NCBI GenBank assembly: GCA_959347315.1
Contig: OY365807.1
Span: forward strand, 35,869,627-35,933,626
DNA from: Bimastos eiseni
Taxonomy: Eukaryota; Annelida; Clitellata; Crassiclitellata; Lumbricidae
DNA length: 64,000 bases
Reading direction: 5' to 3'
Position 1 is the first letter of the stretch, and the number at the start of each line of letters is the position of its first letter. A program made the position numbers and the translations under genes. The notes beneath the pieces are model-generated. The model was not told the origin of the DNA, ran no database searches, and saw nothing but the letters and a program-made list of their open reading frames with translations. Of the stretch, positions 59,086-64,000 are shown piece by piece.

Positions 59086-59613
59086 GGCGAATCCGATGGT
59101 TGATAGTAAGAGCAAGTTTGAAAGTTATGATCGTATTGGTGGATACCTGATCAAAGTACTGCTATGATTAGCGTTAGATCATCTGTGCATATACATGTAG
59201 TGTAGAGGAGCTGCTTGCTCTTCACAACGTAAGCGCAGCGTTCGACCCTGTGGACCATGACATCATACTGATAAAATGGAGAACCTCATAATTATATAGA
59301 ATACAAAGTCTTAATTAAACGCATTATAATCTGAAGATTAGCTTCTTATGGAGGGAATCGTCCATCTTGAGATATGATAAGCGTTTGGCTCATATTAATT
59401 TAGGTCGTAATATATTATTTAGATTTATAATCAGTTTTCGCAGAAGACATTTCTTGAAATCAGACATGCCACGTAGTCATAGGGAGGCAAAGGCTGAATG
59501 AAATCCCTCTGGCCTTGAGTAACTGGGCGCTTGCCATATTTAGGGGTACTAAGACCATGCTCAATGTAACGTCTGGTGTCGGGAAGGATAGTAATCGCAG
59601 GCAGACCTAGAGC

Positions 59614-59858
59614 GTAACCATAGCAACGTCGATGGTGATGGTGACACCCGGACCAGGTGCGCGCATGGATTACACGGCTTCCGTTTTATCAACGACCCGT
59701 TCATTTTATGTCTGCTGCCAAGACAGCAGCTGGCATTTTCCATTCAGACGGGATACAATTTCCGATGGAACTTTCGTTTGCGAGACCCGCGCACCGTCGG
59801 GCGCAAACATTCCAATTGCCATGGCAACGGACCAGGCAAATGCGACGTGATGACGTCA
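59614..59858 (+). promoter_or_regulatory. Candidate regulatory module: two X-box-like sites and a perfect CRE
   Basis: GTAACCATAGCAAC (59614-59627) fits the RFX X-box consensus GTNRCC-N2-RGYAAC. ATTGCCATGGCAAC (about 59815-59828) is one base from the symmetric X-box. TGACGTCA (59851-59858) is a perfect CRE. They lie in a locally CpG-containing patch. RFX sites occur in promoters of ciliary and, in vertebrates, MHC class II genes. I see no gene start beside them, so the target is unknown. Confidence 0.4.
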
Positions 59859-60436
59859 TAAAGCTAAATATAATCGCGTATTAGTGCGCGCCATCATTAT
59901 GTGCCCGGTCTGAATTAGCGCACTGTCAGACCTGCCAGATATATATCGCTAAAGCCATGGTCACCAGACTGGACGATAGGCGGCAGCAGAATACTGCAGA
60001 CACCATATATATATGCGCGTGAATTCGAATAAATATATATATATTCGTTATAAAAATCTGTGTGTAGCTATATGCGTTTCGTCAATAGGCTAATGCACAA
60101 GAATATACGTACATATTGCTATAGATGTCCACCTATAACAGCTGATCAGTTGCTGCTGTGGCTTTTGCTGTCGCTGCAGTGGTTCTCTGTCGCTGAAGCC
60201 AAACACATCTGAAAAATCATCGTCACTTAAATGTGGAAGCACGTTCACTCGAGCCATCCATTGTCTTTTGGCGGGAGTTCTTTGTCGCTGAATCAGCCAG
60301 AAGAGAAAGAGAAAAAGACAAGTCGAATATTTTAGGATGAGGTCCCAGTTTCCCATCGTATCCGGTTAGTACTGATTCTGTTAACATTGTACCATTCGTT
60401 TTAATAGATCGTCTTACTGTTTATATTTAAACATTT

Positions 60437-60814
60437 CTAGAGCGCTTCTAGTAGGGTGAACCGTTCAGAAGCGCTGCCAGTGCACAAGGCCCGTGAGAAG
60501 AAGTAGGTTTTGAGAAAAGCAAAAGAGGACGAAAGATTGCCAGATAGAATTTTGGAGCGAACAGATGGAAAAAGTGCATTCCACAGAGAAGGATCAATTG
60601 AAGCATAAGATCGAGACTGAGCCATAGTTGTTCTAGTTTGAGGAATCAAGGGATCTGGTCTATTTAACGAGCGAAGTGGGCGGAGGAAAGAAACTGAATA
60701 AGACCGAAATATTACGCAAACCAGGTATCTCGGGGCAAGATCCCGCTGAGCCTTGAAGATCAAAATGAGAATCAAATGGCTTCCGACAACGTGATAATTA
60801 TGTTGCTTCTTCAT
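60437..60814 (-). pseudogene. LINE ORF2 C-terminal fragment, CR1/L2-like
   Basis: An open 125-codon frame on the minus strand reads LILIFKAQRDLAPRYL, PLRSLNRPDPLIPQTRTTMA, SLWNALFPSVRSKILSGNLS and SSFAFLKTYFFSRALCTGSA. This is the C-terminal end of CR1/L2-like LINE polyproteins. It lacks the endonuclease and RT domains, so it is a 5'-truncated copy, but it has no stop or frameshift and is probably younger than the other fragments here. Confidence 0.85.
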
Positions 60815-60829
60815 CTTTCTCTGTCTGCT

Positions 60830-61760
60830 TACTCATGTATTGCCTGCAAAGGCACTATTAATCAGTCGGCACTTTGCTAAAATTTCTATATTCATTTTAT
60901 AAATGTCCTCTACACCAATGGTCAGATGGTTAGACTGGAGTTTAAAGCTTCACCTCGCAGTAATGTAATTAGCTACTGTTCATAAACAGACTCTTGGCCA
61001 TTTACATGAGACCTTTTAGCAAAGAAAATGCGCTATAAGAGAGCCCATACAAGAGCGCCGTTGAGTCCTTGACAAGCGCGTTGGTCGCTGAATCATTGTA
61101 AACATAATCATTCGTCACCCATGCATGACCACCACACCACGTCAGCCTGTATTCGATTGGGTTATCATGCGCGAACATATCCAGAACTGTATTATTTCAT
61201 GATTACTTTCTTTATGCATGACTTGTGAATTGTATTGTACTGTCTGCAATGTTGGCGGTATTCTCTCTTGCACTAACCATATTCCGTGCACATTCGTGAC
61301 CTACGCCGTATTCCCCCAATGAGCTACTTTGAACCTGCCTCCACCATTGTAGCCTCCATTGTCAACTCAAAGCCCGATAATTGCAATTCACTTTTCCGCA
61401 ATTTTTAATCCACACAACTGAAGGATCTACAACCTATCCAAATTCAATAGCCTGGGCTGTCGCCAGAACGCCCAAGCATAATCACAACACTCCTTAATTA
61501 ACTCCATTCCTTAAATCACAGAGCGGATTCATTATAAATTCCTATCACAAGCCTATTACTTTGCGCGTGGCATTCAAGTGGCACTTTATTAATCTGGAGA
61601 TTACATTACGATTACGGACGTATACAGACAATAATTTATGGTTTCATGTACATGACTGTGTAAGTAAGGCCTTCTATTCAGTCTGAGTTTTCTAAAGCTG
61701 ATAAAACCAAACTATAAATAATTCGGTAAGTTAAAGGCAAACACATCAGTTAAAAGAGCA
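60830..61760. other. Unassigned sequence
   Basis: I recognise no gene, RNA or mobile element in this stretch. Confidence 0.4.
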
Positions 61761-61784
61761 ATGGAATCCAGCACGCTTCGATAT

Positions 61785-62335
61785 TCTTTAGTTTGGATAT
61801 TCTTCAGTTTGTATAACTTTCAGCTAGGATATGCTTCATCTTGGATAACGACTTGGATAACTTTAGCTGGAATAACCTTCAGCTTGGATAACCAACAGCT
61901 TGGATAACCTTTAGCTTAGATGGCAGCTAGGATAACTTTGGCTTGGATGTCCAACAGCTTTGATAAGCTTCGTCTGGATAACTTTAGCTTGGATACCCTT
62001 CAGCTTGGATAACAACTTGGATAATCTTAGCTCGAATAACCTTCAGCTTGGATAACAAATTGGATAACCTTAGCTCGAAAAACCTTCAGCCTGGATACCA
62101 TTCAGGCTGGATAACATTCAGCTTAGATATCCTTCAGTGTAGACCACAGTTTGGATAACCTTAGCTTCAGCTTGAAATGGATAACCTTCAGCCTGGATAA
62201 CTTTCAGCCTGGATATTCTTCAACTTGGATAACCTTCAGTTTGGACAACAACTAGGATAGCCTTAGCCCAGTTATCCTTCAGCTTGGATTACAGATTGGA
62301 TAACCTTAGCTTGGATAACCTTCAGCATGGATTTC
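61785..62335. repeat. Degenerate tandem repeat of CAGCTTGGATAACCTT type
   Basis: Phrases such as CTTCAGCTTGGATAAC and TTAGCTTGGATAACC recur dozens of times with variable spacing. No frame stays open. Confidence 0.85.
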
Positions 62336-62525
62336 CCTAGGCATCGTGTGCATAAGAATAGGTGCTTACTTCAAGAATCCGCCCAATTGTAAATTCTGGC
62401 CGTTCACAACAAGATTACTTATTTATTGAAGTAACTTTACTCTAATCATTAAACAAGGTTCTGAATTAAAAGAATCTGAAACTGCGTATCATTGACATTT
62501 ATGGTGATTATAGTATATAGGAACC

Positions 62526-62634
62526 ATCATCATCATCGTCATCTGTCATCATCATCGTCATCGTCGTCATCATCATCAACATCACCACCACCACCACCAC
62601 CTTCATCATCATCATCATCATCATCAACACCATT
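62526..62634. repeat. (ATC)n/(ACC)n trinucleotide tract
   Basis: Imperfect CAT/CGT/CAC triplets. Confidence 0.95.
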
Positions 62635-63049
62635 ATCACAACAGCATCATAGTCATCGTTAATTAAATGCGAACTAAATTCTCATGGCTTTGAGCTACGA
62701 TATATTTAATAGCATGCATAGTTCTGTCTTTAATAAATAGTGGCGACTTATTAAGTGTCGTTGGGATCATTCCGCATAAATATGCTAATATTAATTTTTA
62801 GCAGATGTCTACGGCATCGAGAATTCTTCTGTGGAGATAATATTTCCTATGATTATAGCCTGACTATGGTCGTCTAACTCGTCTTAGGTTCGTCGTCGTC
62901 GTTCGTCGGTCGTGCGCTAATAAGCACCCTCAGATTCTATTATGGACGGCATTGAAATATTATGACGGAGACGACCACAAGATTCAGACAAATCACTCGC
63001 TGTGAATATGAGCGCCGGGGGATAACATCCAGGATGACAGACACCTGCT

Positions 63050-64000
63050 CGACGGACGGACGAACAGACGAAGGCACAGACGGACGGATGGACAGACGAA
63101 GACACAGACGGACGGACGAACAGACGAAGGCACAGACGGACGGATGGACAGACGAAGGCACAGACGGACGGATGGACAGACGAAGACACAGACGGACGGA
63201 TGGACAGACGAAGACACAGACGGACGGACGAACAGACGAAGGCACAGACGGACGGATGGACAGACGAAGGCACAGACGGACGGATGGACAGACGAAGACA
63301 CAGACGGACGGACGAACAGACGAAGACACAGACGGACGGACGGACAGACGAAGGCACAGACGGACGGATGGACAGACGAAGACACAGACGGACGGACGGA
63401 CAGACGAAGGCACAGACGGACGGATGGACAGACGAAGACACAGACGGACGGACGGACAGACGAAGACACAGACGGACGGACGGACAGACGAAGGCACAGA
63501 CGGACGGATGGACAGACGAAGACACAGACGGACGGACGGACAGACGAAGGCACAGACGGACGGATGGACAGACGAAGACACAGACGGACGGACAGACAGA
63601 CGAAGGCACAGACGGACGGACGAACAGACGAAGGCACAGACGGACGGACGAACAGACGAAGGCACAGACGGACGGACGGACAGACGAAGGCACAGACGGA
63701 CGGATGGACAGACGAAGACACAGACGGACGGACGGACAGACGAAGGCACAGACGGACGGATGGACAGACGAAGACACAGACGGACGGACGGACAGACGAA
63801 GGCACAGACGGACGGACGGACAGACGAAGGCACAGACGGACGGACGAACAGACGAAGGCACAGACGGACGGACGAACAGACGAAGGCACAGACGGACGGA
63901 CGGACAGACGAAGGCACAGACGGACGGATGGACAGACGAAGACACAGACGGACGGACGGACAGACGAAGGCACAGACGGACGGACGGACAGACGAAGGCA
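63050..64000. repeat. 28-bp tandem repeat reaching the window edge
   Basis: The unit consists of CACAGACGGACGGATGGACA and GACGAAGG, 28 bp, with variants at GATGG/GACGG/GACGA and GGCAC/GACAC. About 34 units are visible and the array continues past 64000. All three minus-strand frames are open for over 300 codons (PSVRLCLRL-type repeats), which shows that openness here is a property of the unit and not of coding. Confidence 0.97.

Noticed and set aside
62917..63973. Three overlapping ORFs of 325-342 codons with SVRLCLRL-type repeats
   Set aside because: The 28-bp satellite is open in all three phases, so this is not coding evidence.
1..64000. tRNA and rRNA genes
   Set aside because: A scan by eye for B-box (GGTTCGANNCC) and conserved rRNA segments found no convincing candidate on either strand.

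Overview
This is a eukaryotic, AT-rich, intron-containing and repeat-dense window, most likely from a marine invertebrate deuterostome. An echinoderm is my best guess. The reasons are a RAD6-type gene with short exons and kilobase introns, many CR1/L2-like LINE fragments, several hAT-type MITEs, foldback elements whose arms are built of 15-bp direct repeats (the architecture described for sea urchin TU elements), and very frequent TAGGCCTA palindromes. The species assignment is inference.

Only one gene is certain. It is a five-exon ubiquitin-conjugating enzyme E2 of the UBE2A/UBE2B (RAD6) family on the + strand, 5105-13781, with start, stop, splice sites and catalytic Cys88 all readable (154 aa). 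A second probable gene is a single-exon ORF on the - strand, 18213-18473, for an 86-aa secreted six-cysteine peptide that I do not recognise. A pipsqueak-type HTH ORF at 31162-31494 is probably the N-terminal remnant of a transposase or a domesticated derivative.

Layout. 0-5 kb: hAT remnants (a GTCTCG-rich MITE with target-site duplication, a ZBED5-like transposase pseudogene, a separate hAT terminus). 5.1-14.1 kb: the E2 gene, its introns holding an antisense LINE fragment, two intact-ended hAT MITEs and an exact 8 x 17-bp tandem repeat. 14-18 kb: mostly unassigned. 18.2-28.3 kb: the secreted-peptide ORF followed by about 9.6 kb of 24-bp minisatellite, open in four of six reading frames and with nested large duplications. 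28.5-31 kb: another GTCTCG hAT MITE and a 200-N gap. 31-43 kb: psq ORF, LINE fragment, two TU-like foldback elements, hAT termini and satellites. 43-51 kb: little that I can name. 51-61 kb: three more LINE fragments, a 1.7-kb-spaced direct-repeat pair flanking a long hairpin, a purine-rich tract, and a CpG-containing patch with two RFX X-box-like sites and a perfect CRE. 61.7 kb to the end: simple and tandem repeats, including a 28-bp satellite that runs off the window.

Apart from the E2 gene there is no visible operon or pathway logic. Most of the long open reading frames here are artefacts of tandem repeats whose period is a multiple of 3, or which lack stops in every phase.
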